DNA of 58,360 nt from contig CAAFVV010000027.1 in NCBI GenBank assembly GCA_900766585.1, forward strand, positions 1-58,360, read 5' to 3'. Positions 1 to 9,623 of the stretch are shown here, one piece after another. The stretch is from Clostridia bacterium (GTDB taxonomy: Bacteria > Bacillota > Clostridia > Oscillospirales > Acutalibacteraceae). The position numbers and the translations under genes are program-made. Below the pieces are notes generated by a model. It worked only from the letters and a program-made list of their open reading frames with translations. It was not told the origin of the DNA and did no database searches. The stretch's first letter is position 1, and the number at the start of each line of letters is the position of its first letter.

Positions 1-118
1 CGGAGCAAGGCCGTGTAATTCGCCGCTTTTCTGCGACAGGGCGCTTTTTTCTTTGTCTATTGATCGGGGAACGGTCCACTGTATTCCTCAGCCGTGGGGC
101 GGTCATTTTCTGTTCGCT
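1..118. other. window edge, no gene recognised
   Basis: These bases lie downstream of the lipase-like gene on the minus strand. A short basic minus-strand frame runs off the edge, but it has no Shine-Dalgarno sequence I trust and no recognisable motif. I call nothing here. Confidence 0.4.
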
Positions 119-1228
119 TTAAGTCAGGGCCTCTTCGCGTCCGCGCAGCTCATTGGTCACTTCCCTTTCCGCCGAGCGGCACAGCGCAGCCAGTGTTTCG
201 GACACCGCCTGACGCGTAACCTCGTCTAAATCACGGTAGCCGCGCAAAATTCGTCCGGCGCTGGTCAGCCAATTCGCGCTCAGCTCATGGACAGAGCGGG
301 CGTTTGTCACTGTCAGAATACTGTATACCGTATCGGCAAAGCGCTCACGCTGCTCCGTACTCATGCCCGCTATCCAATCCCCCACCGCCGAGCTGATCAC
401 ACGGCCGGAACGCGTTACGGTCTGCAGGCGGACAAAATGATCGCGAAGGATTTCCCAGGAAAAGGTGTCGTGCTGGAAAAATCCCGTTTTCTGCGTGCTA
501 TGTACAATGGAGTAGCTGCTGCTGTGCTCCAGCAGCATGCCGACCAGTGAGGACTGCGGGACAAGGGTGTTGAGCTTTCCGGCAAGGCGCGCCTCCTGTG
601 TCTCGCCCCACACGCCCTCGACAAAGCCGGGACCGTCGAGATTGTATACGCCCTGCACACGCTCGGCCACCTCAGGCTTGCAGAAGCCGAGTGCATACAT
701 CGCGAGATTGCCGCCCTTGGAGTGTCCGCCCAGATATATCCTGCCGGAGAACTCCTCTGCCAGAGCGTTGACATACTCCACCGCCATCGTCTGTGACGGC
801 ACGGGAGAGACAAACGCCATGTTCAGATCCTCTTTCCACCCGACCAAAGAGCCGTCTGTACCGCGAAAGGCGACAAAGCAGGTATCCTCGTCGAGCATAA
901 CCGTCACGGCGGCAAATTGCGTCTGGGTCTCTTCATCCAGACAGCAGGAATAGCGGAGCAGCGGGAGACGCAAAAACCGCGGACTGCGCAGCAGCGCGCG
1001 GTACAGCGGAAGCATACCACGCGTTTCCTCCTGTTTTTCCGGCGAGGTCGCCAGCAAGACCCGACAGGCTCTCTCTACAGAAAAAGGACCCGCTGCCGAC
1101 GGATCCTTTACCAGCTCCAGCGGTGCATAGGACAGACGCGAAAGAATCATCGCGTCCACCTCATTAAACGCACTCTGCCGGAAAGAGAGATCGCCACGCC
1201 AGGAGAGATAATCGAATACATTCGGCAT
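119..1228 (-). CDS. Mbeg1-like (DUF2974) lipase-fold protein
   Basis: A 369-residue alpha/beta-hydrolase-fold protein of the Mbeg1-like/DUF2974 type, which is common in Firmicutes and of unproven substrate. The nucleophile elbow GHSKGG lies near residue 170 and fits the lipase GxSxG pattern. It is preceded by a strand ending AFRGTDGS, as in class 3 lipases. No signal peptide or membrane segment is seen, so it is probably cytoplasmic. The ATG is preceded at about 8 bases by an AGGGGG Shine-Dalgarno sequence. It follows pfkA by 31 bases in the same direction and may be the last gene of the hprK-to-pfkA run. The family call is fairly sure; the biochemical role is unknown. Confidence 0.75.
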   Translation of the reverse strand: MPNVFDYLSWRGDLSFRQSAFNEVDAMILSRLSYAPLELVKDPSAAGPFSVERACRVLLATSPEKQEETRGMLPLYRALLRSPRFLRLPLLRYSCCLDEETQTQFAAVTVMLDEDTCFVAFRGTDGSLVGWKEDLNMAFVSPVPSQTMAVEYVNALAEEFSGRIYLGGHSKGGNLAMYALGFCKPEVAERVQGVYNLDGPGFVEGVWGETQEARLAGKLNTLVPQSSLVGMLLEHSSSYSIVHSTQKTGFFQHDTFSWEILRDHFVRLQTVTRSGRVISSAVGDWIAGMSTEQRERFADTVYSILTVTNARSVHELSANWLTSAGRILRGYRDLDEVTRQAVSETLAALCRSAEREVTNELRGREEALT

Positions 1229-1257
1229 CGGTCATTCCCCCTATTCGGCGGCAAAAC

Positions 1258-2226
1258 TCAAATGGAAATCTGCATAGCCATTTCGTACATATCGCGGTCG
1301 AAAGGCTTCTTCATCTTCAGCGCTTCTTCAATGTCAAAATCGCTGATGGAATCGTGACGGATCGTCACGACACGGTTGCTCTTGCCTGCCAGCAGAAGCT
1401 CCACGGCATGATAGCCCATCTGACTCGCCAGCACACGGTCACGCAGAGTCGGCGAACCGCCGCGCTGCACATGCCCGAGGATCGTCGCGCGGGTCTCAAT
1501 CCCGGTCGCGTTCTCAATCTGCGCAGCGATATCCATCGTGTGGCCGATTCCCTCCGCCACAACGATGATAAAATGCTTTTTGCCCGTCTTGGACATTTCC
1601 AGAATACGGCCAACCACATCTTTTTGCAGGTCGAATTCAATTTCGGGAACCAGAATGCAGGTCGCACCGACAGCCACGCCGACGTTAAGCGCCAGATAAC
1701 CGGCACGACGTCCCATGACCTCAACCACACTGCAGCGGTCATGCGACTGCGAGGTGTCACGGAGCTTATCCACCAGCTCCATACAGGTGTTCAGCGCCGT
1801 ATCGTAGCCGATCGTGTATTCGCAGCAGCTGATATCGTTGTCGATCGTGCCGGGAATACCGATGCAGGGGAACCCGCGCTTGCTCAGATCCTGCGCACCG
1901 CGGAACGAACCGTCACCGCCGATGACCACCAGACCGTCGATATGGCGGGAACGGCAGTTGGCAATCGCCTGCTGCATGCCCTCCTCCGTACGGAATTCGG
2001 GGCAGCGCGCCGTATACAGCATCGTGCCGCCGCGGTGGATGATATCCGACACGCTGCGCAGATCCATCGGTATAAAATCATCATTGATCAGTCCGGTGTA
2101 GCCGCGGAGGACACCGTCGACCTCCACACCGCGATTCAGCGCCGTACGCACGACGGAACGAATCGCCGCATTCATGCCGGGGGCGTCGCCGCCGCTGGTC
2201 AGGACTGCAATTTTTTTGATAGCCAT
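1258..2226 (-). CDS. pfkA: ATP-dependent 6-phosphofructokinase
   Basis: Phosphorylates fructose 6-phosphate to fructose 1,6-bisphosphate, the committed step of glycolysis, in the cytosol. At 322 residues it matches bacterial PfkA. Visible motifs are the N-terminal GGDAPGMN (residues 12-19), the nucleotide-binding GGDGS near residue 103, the catalytic PGTIDNDI near residue 125, and MGRRAGYLAL further on. Glycine following GGD at the GGDGS site fits the ATP-dependent rather than the PPi-dependent type. I take ATG at 2226; an in-frame TTG nine bases upstream would leave only 2 bases to the GGGAG Shine-Dalgarno sequence. A TATAAT element upstream suggests that it has its own promoter besides read-through from dnaE. 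Confidence 0.95.
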   Translation of the reverse strand: MAIKKIAVLTSGGDAPGMNAAIRSVVRTALNRGVEVDGVLRGYTGLINDDFIPMDLRSVSDIIHRGGTMLYTARCPEFRTEEGMQQAIANCRSRHIDGLVVIGGDGSFRGAQDLSKRGFPCIGIPGTIDNDISCCEYTIGYDTALNTCMELVDKLRDTSQSHDRCSVVEVMGRRAGYLALNVGVAVGATCILVPEIEFDLQKDVVGRILEMSKTGKKHFIIVVAEGIGHTMDIAAQIENATGIETRATILGHVQRGGSPTLRDRVLASQMGYHAVELLLAGKSNRVVTIRHDSISDFDIEEALKMKKPFDRDMYEMAMQISI

Positions 2227-2259
2227 TCCGCTCAACTCCCAGGATCAGTTTCTTTAGCT

Positions 2260-2265
2260 ATTATA
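2260..2265 (-). promoter_or_regulatory. possible pfkA promoter -10 element
   Basis: A perfect TATAAT on the minus strand lies 33 bases before the pfkA start. The expected -35 position shows only a poor match, so this is a candidate. The rest of 2227-2398 shows no gene and no clear terminator for dnaE. Confidence 0.4.
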
Positions 2266-2398
2266 CCATTGTTTTCGGTTTTTTAACATTGTAGGTACTT
2301 CCAAATTGAGGGGCTGTTTTTTCGCGGTTTTGTCTTATATTTCATCAGAATTCACAAAAGAACGCCATTTTGCAGCCATAAGCCCCCATCGGGGAAAC

Positions 2399-5300
2399 TC
2401 ACTCGATAAAACGGACGTTGTCCTCCCCAAAGATCCGCTCAAGCTCCGCAAGCAGCACCGGATCGGGCCACACGCCGAATCGCGCAGAGGGGCGCACCAG
2501 CTTTCCGGTATCCGCACAGCGCAGGAACAGCGGCTCGTTTCCGGTGAAAATATCCAGAACCAGCATGGCGCGTTTCCATTCGCGGCTCTGCAGCGAGGGA
2601 ATCCTCAGATACAGTCCGCGGTGTGCCGAGTGCGCCGCCGGTTCCGTTTTCTTCTCCACAGGCGCGGCGGCGGGAACGGCAGATACTGTTTGCTGCGCGG
2701 CATTTGGCAAAGCCGCAGCCGTCAGCTGTTCCGGCGGCGGCGCCGCGCGGAGGGTGTCCGCCGTCACATGAGGCGGCTCCTCATCGCGTAGCGCAAGCTT
2801 TCCCTGCACGATCAGCTTCTCTCCCTCCCGGAGCAGCGCGGCGGACTGCGCAAACTGGCGCGGAAACACCAAAACCTCAATACTGCCGGTCAGATCCTCC
2901 AGCTGCACATACGCCATGGAAGCGCCGCTCTTGGTCGCTTTTTTCCTGACACTGCCGACCATACCGAGCAAACACACGCTTGTCCCGTCCGTATACCGCG
3001 GGGACGGCTCCTCACGCAGCCGCAGCAGCGTTCCCGCCGTCACGGCGCGAAGCGCGCGATAGGCGTCGCGATACGGGGTCATGGGATGTCCCGACAGGTA
3101 CATTCCCGTTACCTCTTTTTCCATCGCCAGCCGCTCAGAGAGCGTATACTCCGGCAGATCGGGCAGAGGATATTCGTCCGTCCCCATCGAGGCGTCGTCG
3201 AAAAAGCCGATCTGTCCGCTGACATCTCCGCGGGCGCTGTCAGACAGCTGCGCCAGCAGGGCAGGCAATACCGCCAGCATTTGCGCACGGCTTGCCCCCA
3301 GACCGTCCAGTGCACCGGCCTTGATCATGCTCTCAAGTGCGCGCCGGTTACACTCCCGGTAGGCGGACACGCGGCTGCAGAAGGAATAAAAGCTCGTAAA
3401 TGCGCCGTTTTCCTCCCGTTCTCGGCAGATCGCCTGCGACAGCGTTCTGCCGAGATTCCGGATCGCCAGAAGTCCGAATCGGATATGCCCGCCGCTGAAG
3501 GTAAAGCCGTCGCCGCTTTCGTTGACAGAGGGCGGCAGCACCGACAGCTGCAGCCGGTCGCATTCCGCCATATAGCCCGGCAGCCGATCGCTGTCCATGG
3601 CGGAGGTCAAAAGCGCTGCCATATATTCGCCCGGATAGCGGCATTTCAGCCACGCCGTGCGGTAAGCCACCAGCGCATATGCCGCCGCGTGGGATTTGTT
3701 AAAGGCATAGGAGGCAAAGGAGCTCATCTCGTCAAAGATGCGGATCGCGGTTTCCTCCGGGATCCCGCGGCGGATACAGCCCTCCACCGTCACCTGCCCC
3801 GCCGCGTCCGTCTGCCCGTGCAGAAAGATCTCACGTTCCTTTTGCATGACATCGTGCTTCTTTTTGGACATGGCACGGCGCACAAGATCCGCCCGCCCGA
3901 GCGAATATCCCGCCAGCTCGCGGAATATCTGCATCACCTGCTCCTGATAGACGATGCAGCCGTAGGTGACATTGAGAATGGAACGCAGCCGCGGGTGGGC
4001 ATAGCGCACCTCGTCGGGGTGATGGCGGTTATAGATGTATTTCGGGATGGAATCCATCGGACCGGGGCGGTAGAGCGAAATCACGGCGATAAGGTCCTCA
4101 AAGCAGTCGGGACGCAGACCGGAAAGCACCCGCTTCATGCCGCCGGATTCAAATTGGAACACGCCCTCGGTATTGCCCGCCGACAGCATAGCGTATACGG
4201 CTTCATCGTCAGTCGGCAGGGACTCCGCGGAGAAATCCGGCACCTTTTGCCGGATCATGCGCTCGGCATCGGCAATCACCGTCAGGTTGCGCAGGCCGAG
4301 AAAATCCATCTTTAAAAGCCCCAGCTCTTCCAAAACGGTCATGGTGTACTGCGTCGCCACCACATCACCGTTTACGCACAGCGGCACATATTCCCGCACG
4401 GGGCGGGCGGTGATCACCACGCCCGCGGCATGGGTCGAGGCATGGCGCGGCATCCCCTCCACCCGCTGCGCCGTATCCACGAGGCGGCGCACCTCGGCAT
4501 CCTGCTCATAGCGCGCCTTCAGCGCCGGCGAAACAGTCAGCGCGCGGGAGAGCGTCATGTTCAGCTCCCACGGCACCGCCTTGGCGACCTCGTCGCCGAG
4601 CGCATACGGCATACCGAGCGCACGGGCAACATCGCGTATGGCGGCGCGCGCCGCCAGCGTGCCGAAGGTCACGATCTGCGCCACCCGATCGGCACCGTAT
4701 TTCTGCACCACATAGTCGATGACCTGCTGGCGCTTTTCGTTGCAGAAATCAATATCAAAATCCGGCATACTCACCCGCTCCGGATTCAAAAAGCGCTCAA
4801 ACAGCAGCTGATACCGCAGCGGATCAATATCCGTGATCCCGATGCAGTAGGCGCAGAGGCTGCCTGCACCCGAGCCGCGTCCCGGACCGACGGGGATATC
4901 GTGCGTCTTGGCATAGTGGACAAAATCGTATACGATCAGGTAATAATCCACATAGCCCATCTGCTCCACGGTCGCAAGCTCATAATTAAGCCGCTCCGCC
5001 GCCTCCTTAGGCGGATTTTCGCCGTAGCGGCGGACAAGCCCCTCGCGGCACAGGCGGCGGAAATAGGCGCAACTGTCCCCTCCCGGCGCCGCATACGCCG
5101 GAAGCTGCGTCTTGCCGAAGGTGAACTCCAGCTGACACCGCTCGGCAATGCGCACCGTGTTGTCAAACGCCTCGGGGATCTGCGGAAACAGCGCCCGCAT
5201 CTCCTCCTCGGATTTCAGATAGAACTCATCCGTTTCAAAGGCGATCGGCGGCGGGTCGTCCACCGTGGTATTCGTCTGGATGCACAACAGCACCTTTTGC

Positions 5301-5956
5301 ACCTCGGCATCCTGCTTTTTCGGATAGTGGACATCGTTGGTGCAGACAAGCGGCAGTCCCGTTTCGCGTGCCAGGCGGATCAGCAGCGGTATGACCCGCT
5401 TCTGCTCCGCAAGCCCGTGATCCTGCAGCTCAATATAAAAATGCTCCGGACCGAACAGCGCGGCATAGCGCTTCGCCGTCTCACACGCCTTTTCGTATTC
5501 GCCGGACAGCAGTGCCTGCGGGATCTCCCCCGCCAGACAGGCAGACAGCGCGATCAGCCCCTCATGATACTGCGTAAGGAGAGAAAAATCCACGCGGGGC
5601 TTGCCGTAGAACCCATCGATCCACGCAGAAGAGACCAGACGGCAGAGATTGTGATAGCCCGCCTCGTTTTCACAGAGCAAAACCAGATGGTAGTTTTGGT
5701 TGTCGAGCCCGTATACCTTGCTCTCGCGCGAACGGGGCGCCACATATACCTCGCAGCCGATGATCGGGTGCACACCTGCTTTTTTGGCGGATTTATAAAA
5801 TTCCACGGCACCGAACATCACGCCGTGATCCGTCAGCGCCACCGCCGTCTGTCCGAGCGCCTTTGCGCGTTCGGGCAGCTCTGCCACACGGCAGGCGCCG
5901 TCGAGCAGACTGTACTCGCTGTGTACATGCAGGTGTGTAAAGCCCAATTTTTTCAC
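2399..5956 (-). CDS. dnaE: DNA polymerase III alpha subunit, DnaE type
   Basis: Replicative DNA polymerase of the C family, 1185 residues, close to the usual DnaE length. The order is an N-terminal PHP domain (starting FTHLHVHSEYSLLDGA), the palm with GPGRGSGAGS near residue 362 and the catalytic aspartates of PDFDIDF near residue 400, fingers, a helix-hairpin-helix region, and a C-terminal OB fold. There is no PolC-type exonuclease insertion. The start is GTG, overlapping the whiA stop as GTGA, so the two are translationally coupled. A proline/alanine-rich stretch separates the OB fold from a short C-terminal tail. In Clostridia DnaE usually works beside PolC; PolC is not in this window. Confidence 0.97.
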   Translation of the reverse strand: MKKLGFTHLHVHSEYSLLDGACRVAELPERAKALGQTAVALTDHGVMFGAVEFYKSAKKAGVHPIIGCEVYVAPRSRESKVYGLDNQNYHLVLLCENEAGYHNLCRLVSSAWIDGFYGKPRVDFSLLTQYHEGLIALSACLAGEIPQALLSGEYEKACETAKRYAALFGPEHFYIELQDHGLAEQKRVIPLLIRLARETGLPLVCTNDVHYPKKQDAEVQKVLLCIQTNTTVDDPPPIAFETDEFYLKSEEEMRALFPQIPEAFDNTVRIAERCQLEFTFGKTQLPAYAAPGGDSCAYFRRLCREGLVRRYGENPPKEAAERLNYELATVEQMGYVDYYLIVYDFVHYAKTHDIPVGPGRGSGAGSLCAYCIGITDIDPLRYQLLFERFLNPERVSMPDFDIDFCNEKRQQVIDYVVQKYGADRVAQIVTFGTLAARAAIRDVARALGMPYALGDEVAKAVPWELNMTLSRALTVSPALKARYEQDAEVRRLVDTAQRVEGMPRHASTHAAGVVITARPVREYVPLCVNGDVVATQYTMTVLEELGLLKMDFLGLRNLTVIADAERMIRQKVPDFSAESLPTDDEAVYAMLSAGNTEGVFQFESGGMKRVLSGLRPDCFEDLIAVISLYRPGPMDSIPKYIYNRHHPDEVRYAHPRLRSILNVTYGCIVYQEQVMQIFRELAGYSLGRADLVRRAMSKKKHDVMQKEREIFLHGQTDAAGQVTVEGCIRRGIPEETAIRIFDEMSSFASYAFNKSHAAAYALVAYRTAWLKCRYPGEYMAALLTSAMDSDRLPGYMAECDRLQLSVLPPSVNESGDGFTFSGGHIRFGLLAIRNLGRTLSQAICREREENGAFTSFYSFCSRVSAYRECNRRALESMIKAGALDGLGASRAQMLAVLPALLAQLSDSARGDVSGQIGFFDDASMGTDEYPLPDLPEYTLSERLAMEKEVTGMYLSGHPMTPYRDAYRALRAVTAGTLLRLREEPSPRYTDGTSVCLLGMVGSVRKKATKSGASMAYVQLEDLTGSIEVLVFPRQFAQSAALLREGEKLIVQGKLALRDEEPPHVTADTLRAAPPPEQLTAAALPNAAQQTVSAVPAAAPVEKKTEPAAHSAHRGLYLRIPSLQSREWKRAMLVLDIFTGNEPLFLRCADTGKLVRPSARFGVWPDPVLLAELERIFGEDNVRFIE

Positions 5957-6849
5957 CCCTTCTCCGCAAGGTCGATCAGCTTTTTCAGCCGATGGTTCAC
6001 ACCGGAGCGGCTGAGCGGCTCACTCAACAGCTCCCGCAGCTCCCGCAGCGACAGCTCGGGATGCTCGACGCGCAGCATGGCAAGCTCCCGCAGCTCGGGC
6101 GGTATACTTGCCTCGCCGCCCCGCGAAAGCAGGCGGCGAATCGCCTCGACATGCACGGCGGATGCCGCCACCGTCTTGTCAATATTGGCGTTTTCACAGT
6201 TGGTCACGCGGTTGGCTTTATTGCGCACATCCTTCACGATCTTGACGTTCATCAGCTGCAGCGAGCAGGCCGTGGCGCCCATCAGCGTCAGGCAGTCCTC
6301 GATCTGGCCGCTCTCTTTTAGATACACAATATAGTTGCCCTTGCGCGATACACATTTGGCGGAAAAGCCGTACTCGGTCAGCAGTGCCAAAAGATCCCGG
6401 CTGAGCTTATAATACGGCACGCTGAATTCCAAATGATAGTCAATCTCCGGGTTGGTGACGGAACCCGCTGCCAAAAACGCGCCGCGCAGATAGGCGGCGG
6501 CACACTGCTCACATTCCAGATTGGCGCGGTTTAGACGCACAGTCAGCTCCTCGGCGGAATGGCCGAAGCGCGCGAGCACCCTGCGGCAGTCGGCAACCGG
6601 CACCCGCACGATGCAGTATTCTCTTTTGCCCGGGTATTCCTGCACCGTCAGCCTGTCCACGCCGCATACCGCACAGACCTGCTCGCAGTACAGCGCCGCG
6701 ACAGCGGGATTTTCCGTCTGCAGCGTGATATCCGCACCGGTGAAGTGATGCCCCAGCTCCAGCATACCGTACACCTGCGCCGCACGGCAGCACTCATTGC
6801 GCACCGGCAGCGCCGCCAGCTCCTCCTTGACTTCGGACGCAAACGACAT
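5953..6849 (-). CDS. whiA: WhiA-family DNA-binding regulator
   Basis: A 298-residue WhiA protein with an N-terminal degenerate homing-endonuclease (LAGLIDADG) fold and a C-terminal helix-turn-helix (around ELSLRELRELL and SRSGVNHRLKKL). The family is near universal in Gram-positive bacteria. It controls sporulation septation in Streptomyces and affects cell division and chromosome segregation in Bacillus. It lies in the classic rapZ-whiA arrangement: 15 bases after rapZ and overlapping dnaE by GTGA. A GGGGGAG Shine-Dalgarno sequence precedes the ATG. No unusual features. Confidence 0.95.
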   Translation of the reverse strand: MSFASEVKEELAALPVRNECCRAAQVYGMLELGHHFTGADITLQTENPAVAALYCEQVCAVCGVDRLTVQEYPGKREYCIVRVPVADCRRVLARFGHSAEELTVRLNRANLECEQCAAAYLRGAFLAAGSVTNPEIDYHLEFSVPYYKLSRDLLALLTEYGFSAKCVSRKGNYIVYLKESGQIEDCLTLMGATACSLQLMNVKIVKDVRNKANRVTNCENANIDKTVAASAVHVEAIRRLLSRGGEASIPPELRELAMLRVEHPELSLRELRELLSEPLSRSGVNHRLKKLIDLAEKG

Positions 6850-6864
6850 GGGCGCTCCCCCTTT

Positions 6865-7725
6865 TTAAGCCTTCTGGATATCGCGGTGGTTGACGCGCAC
6901 CCGTCCGCCGCCGTTTTCCACATGCAGCGCGAGCGCCTCCGCGATCGTTACCGAGCGGTGCTTTCCGCCGGTACAGCCGATGGCGATCACCAGCTGGCTT
7001 TTTCCCTCGCTGCGATAAAGCGGCAGAAGATAGTCGATCATATCATAAAGCCGCGTCAAAAAGCCGGCCGTCTCCTCATGCGAGAGCACAAAATCGCGCA
7101 CCGGCGCATCCATACCCGTCATGGATTTCAGCTCCGGGACGTAAAACGGATTGGGAAAGCACCGCACATCGAACACGAGGTCCGCCTCGGCGGGATAGCC
7201 GTATTTAAAGCCGAAGGACATACATTCGACCACCATTCCGTCGGCGGCGTCCTCCAAAAACAGATCGTCGATCCGCTTTTTCAGCTGCGAGGTGGACAGA
7301 TGGGTCGTGTCGATCAGATAATCGGTGCGCGAGCGCACCTCGCCGAGCATTTCCCGCTCAAGCGCAATGGCGGCGCGCACGGAGCCGTCTGTTTTATAGG
7401 CGAGGGGATGCTGGCGGCGCGTCTCCTTGTAGCGCCGCGCCAGCACGGCATCGTCGCACTCCAAAAACAGGATCTTATACTCGCCCCCATGCGCATGCAG
7501 CTCATCGAGACTGGTGAACAGATCCTTAAACTGCCCGCCGCCGCGCACGTCGACGACCATCGCCACCTTAGAGAGCTTTTCCTGCGACTGCAGGCAAAGC
7601 TCGGCAAATTTCGGAAGCAGCTTCGGCGGCATGTTGTCGACGCAGTAGAATCCGATATCCTCAAGCGCATGCATGGCCTGCGATTTTCCCGCGCCGGACA
7701 ACCCGCTGACAATCACAAAAATCAT
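6865..7725 (-). CDS. rapZ: RapZ/YvcJ nucleotide-binding protein
   Basis: A 286-residue P-loop protein of the RapZ (YvcJ) family. The Walker A motif GLSGAGKS is at the N-terminus and the conserved GCTGGKHRSV stretch is near the C-terminus. In E. coli RapZ is an RNase E adaptor that senses UDP-GlcNAc pathway metabolites; in Bacillus YvcJ binds and hydrolyses nucleotides and affects competence. I place the start at ATG 7725 because GGGGGAG lies just upstream and the homologous N-terminus begins MIFVIVSG. It overlaps the murB stop as ATGA. An upstream extension of 23 residues would be unlike the family. Confidence 0.95.
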   Translation of the reverse strand: MIFVIVSGLSGAGKSQAMHALEDIGFYCVDNMPPKLLPKFAELCLQSQEKLSKVAMVVDVRGGGQFKDLFTSLDELHAHGGEYKILFLECDDAVLARRYKETRRQHPLAYKTDGSVRAAIALEREMLGEVRSRTDYLIDTTHLSTSQLKKRIDDLFLEDAADGMVVECMSFGFKYGYPAEADLVFDVRCFPNPFYVPELKSMTGMDAPVRDFVLSHEETAGFLTRLYDMIDYLLPLYRSEGKSQLVIAIGCTGGKHRSVTIAEALALHVENGGGRVRVNHRDIQKA

Positions 7726-8621
7726 ATCGACTCCCCCACTGTTCTGACTTCCCGTTCCAATTGCACCCCGGTCTTTTCGCGCACGATACGGCACACGGCA
7801 TCGGACAGCGCCAAAATATCGCGGCAGGTCGCATGACCGCGATTGATCAGAAATCCCGCGTGCTTTTCGCTGATCTGCGCATCCCCGACCGAAAAGCCGC
7901 GCAATCCGCAGCGGTCGATCAGCTCACCGGCAAAATGCCCCTCCGGCCGCTTGAAAAAGCTGCCCGCACTGGGATATTCCAGCGGCTGCTTCTCCCGCCG
8001 GCGGTTCATGCAGTCCGCCATCCGCTCCCGAATCTGCCCGGGATCGCCCGGCGAAAGGGAAAACACGGCGGAGAGAATGACCTCGCCGGTCTGCATAAAG
8101 CGGCTGCGGCGGTAGCCGAGCGCCGCCTCGGCCGCAGACAGCGTCAGAACCTGTCCATCACCGTCCGTAACCGTCACCGTCTGCAGCGTATCGGCGATCT
8201 CGCCGCCGTATGCCCCGGCATTCATGTATACGGCGCCGCCGACCGTGCCGGGAATCCCGTACAGCGTTTCGAGACCGGAAAGCCCCCTGTCCCGCGCAAA
8301 CAGGCAGAGCTGCTTGAGCGGCACGCCAGCGCCGACACAGAGACAATCCCCCTCACGGCGTATATCCTCTTCCCCGCCGGCCATTTTCAGCACGACGCCG
8401 CGAAAGCCCGCATCGGACGCCAGCACATTCGAGCCGTTGCCGAGGATCAGCACCGGAATATCCGCCGCGTTCAGCTTTTGCAGCAGAGCCGGAACCGCCG
8501 CCGCAGGTGCGGTGATTACATGATCCGCCGGGCCGCCGACATGAAATGATGTCAGCTGTGAAAACGGCACCTTCTCCTCCACGCGGCACCCGAGCGCCGC
8601 AGCCTCCCGTACAAGCTCCAC
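7722..8621 (-). CDS. murB: UDP-N-acetylenolpyruvoylglucosamine reductase
   Basis: MurB reduces UDP-GlcNAc-enolpyruvate to UDP-MurNAc using NADPH and FAD, in cytoplasmic peptidoglycan precursor synthesis. The 299-residue protein shows the FAD-binding LGNGSNVL and GIPGTVGGAVYMNAG, the catalytic-serine region YPSAGSFFKRP, and a C-terminal EREVRTVG in which the conserved glutamate supports proton transfer. It is the short Gram-positive form. The start is GTG with an AAGGGGGAG Shine-Dalgarno sequence. It is coupled to rapZ by a 4-base overlap, placing wall synthesis next to a sensor of the same precursor pathway. Confidence 0.95.
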   Translation of the reverse strand: MELVREAAALGCRVEEKVPFSQLTSFHVGGPADHVITAPAAAVPALLQKLNAADIPVLILGNGSNVLASDAGFRGVVLKMAGGEEDIRREGDCLCVGAGVPLKQLCLFARDRGLSGLETLYGIPGTVGGAVYMNAGAYGGEIADTLQTVTVTDGDGQVLTLSAAEAALGYRRSRFMQTGEVILSAVFSLSPGDPGQIRERMADCMNRRREKQPLEYPSAGSFFKRPEGHFAGELIDRCGLRGFSVGDAQISEKHAGFLINRGHATCRDILALSDAVCRIVREKTGVQLEREVRTVGESI

Positions 8622-8646
8622 AGACCCCGCTCCCCCTTTTTATCGT

Positions 8647-9591
8647 TTACGCTTTCAGCGATGCCGCGCCGATCACGCCCGCATCATTGCCGAGCATCGC
8701 CCGGCACAGCTTTGTCTGCCGCACGGAATGGCGGCTGTACCGCTCGGCGGCAATATACTCCCGAAGCGGCGCAAGCAGGGTCTCGCCCTCATTGCAGATT
8801 CCGCCGCCGATGCACAGCACCTCGGGCTGGAAGATGTTGATCATGTTGACCAGGCCGCAGCCGATATACCGGATGTAGGTATCCACAACCTGCTGACCGA
8901 CCGGATCGCCCGCGCGCATGGCGTCAAACGCGGTGCGGCCGTTGACGTTTTCAAAGGAACCTGCCAGCTTCCACAGCAGACTTTCCGGGTGCTTCGCCAT
9001 CGCCGTGCGGGTCTGACGGATCAGCGCCGTGGCCGAGGCATACGCCTCCCAGCAGCCGCGGCGGCCGCAGGTGCAGGCTTCGCCGTCGACGACGATCACC
9101 GTGTGGCCAAGCTCCGCACCCGCGAAGTTGAAGCCGCTGTAGATCTTTCCGTCAATAATGATCCCGCCGCCGACACCGGTGCCGAGCGTAATGCACACGC
9201 AGCTTTTCGCACCGCGCGCCGCGCCCGCAAGCGCCTCGCCGAGCGCTGCCGCATTGGCGTCGTTTTCGATATAGACCTCCTTGTTCAGGCGGCTTTTCAG
9301 CATATCGCGCAGGGGGAGATTCTCAAATTTCAGGTTATTGGAATACTCCACCACGCCGGTCTCCAGATTGCAGGTACCCGGGCAGCCGACACCGACCGAA
9401 GCGATATCGTCCATGGTCAGTCCGGCATTGGCCACCGCTTCACGCACGGTCTTTTCCATATCCGCCACGATATCCTCCGCCGGACGCGGCAGGTCTGTCC
9501 GGCATTTCGCCTTGGCGACAATGGTGTACTGTTCGTCAACCACACCGCAGACAATATTGGTTCCTCCGAGATCAATTCCTACTGTATACAT
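8647..9591 (-). CDS. glk: ROK-family glucokinase
   Basis: A 314-residue ROK kinase that most likely phosphorylates glucose with ATP. It has the phosphate-binding DLGGTN at the N-terminus, the sugar-binding ENDANAAALGEA with the catalytic aspartate, LGTGVGGGI, the E-x-G-H motif (ELGHTVI), and the zinc-binding CTCGRRGCWE. No N-terminal helix-turn-helix is present, so it is an enzyme and not a ROK repressor. It lies between hprK and murB in the same orientation, linking glucose entry, carbon-catabolite signalling and pfkA in one run. The glucose specificity is inferred from the family and the context. Confidence 0.9.
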   Translation of the reverse strand: MYTVGIDLGGTNIVCGVVDEQYTIVAKAKCRTDLPRPAEDIVADMEKTVREAVANAGLTMDDIASVGVGCPGTCNLETGVVEYSNNLKFENLPLRDMLKSRLNKEVYIENDANAAALGEALAGAARGAKSCVCITLGTGVGGGIIIDGKIYSGFNFAGAELGHTVIVVDGEACTCGRRGCWEAYASATALIRQTRTAMAKHPESLLWKLAGSFENVNGRTAFDAMRAGDPVGQQVVDTYIRYIGCGLVNMINIFQPEVLCIGGGICNEGETLLAPLREYIAAERYSRHSVRQTKLCRAMLGNDAGVIGAASLKA

Positions 9592-9623
9592 GATAGTATC
9601 ATCCTTTCCCGATCATTTTTCTT

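Noticed and set aside
1..118. Short basic minus-strand frame at the left edge
   Set aside because: No ribosome binding site, very basic composition and no recognisable motif.
4430..6334. Long open frames on the plus strand opposite dnaE and whiA
   Set aside because: They are shadows caused by GC-rich codons; the minus strand encodes clear DnaE and WhiA, and the plus frames show only Arg/His/Gln-rich sequence without motifs or ribosome binding sites.
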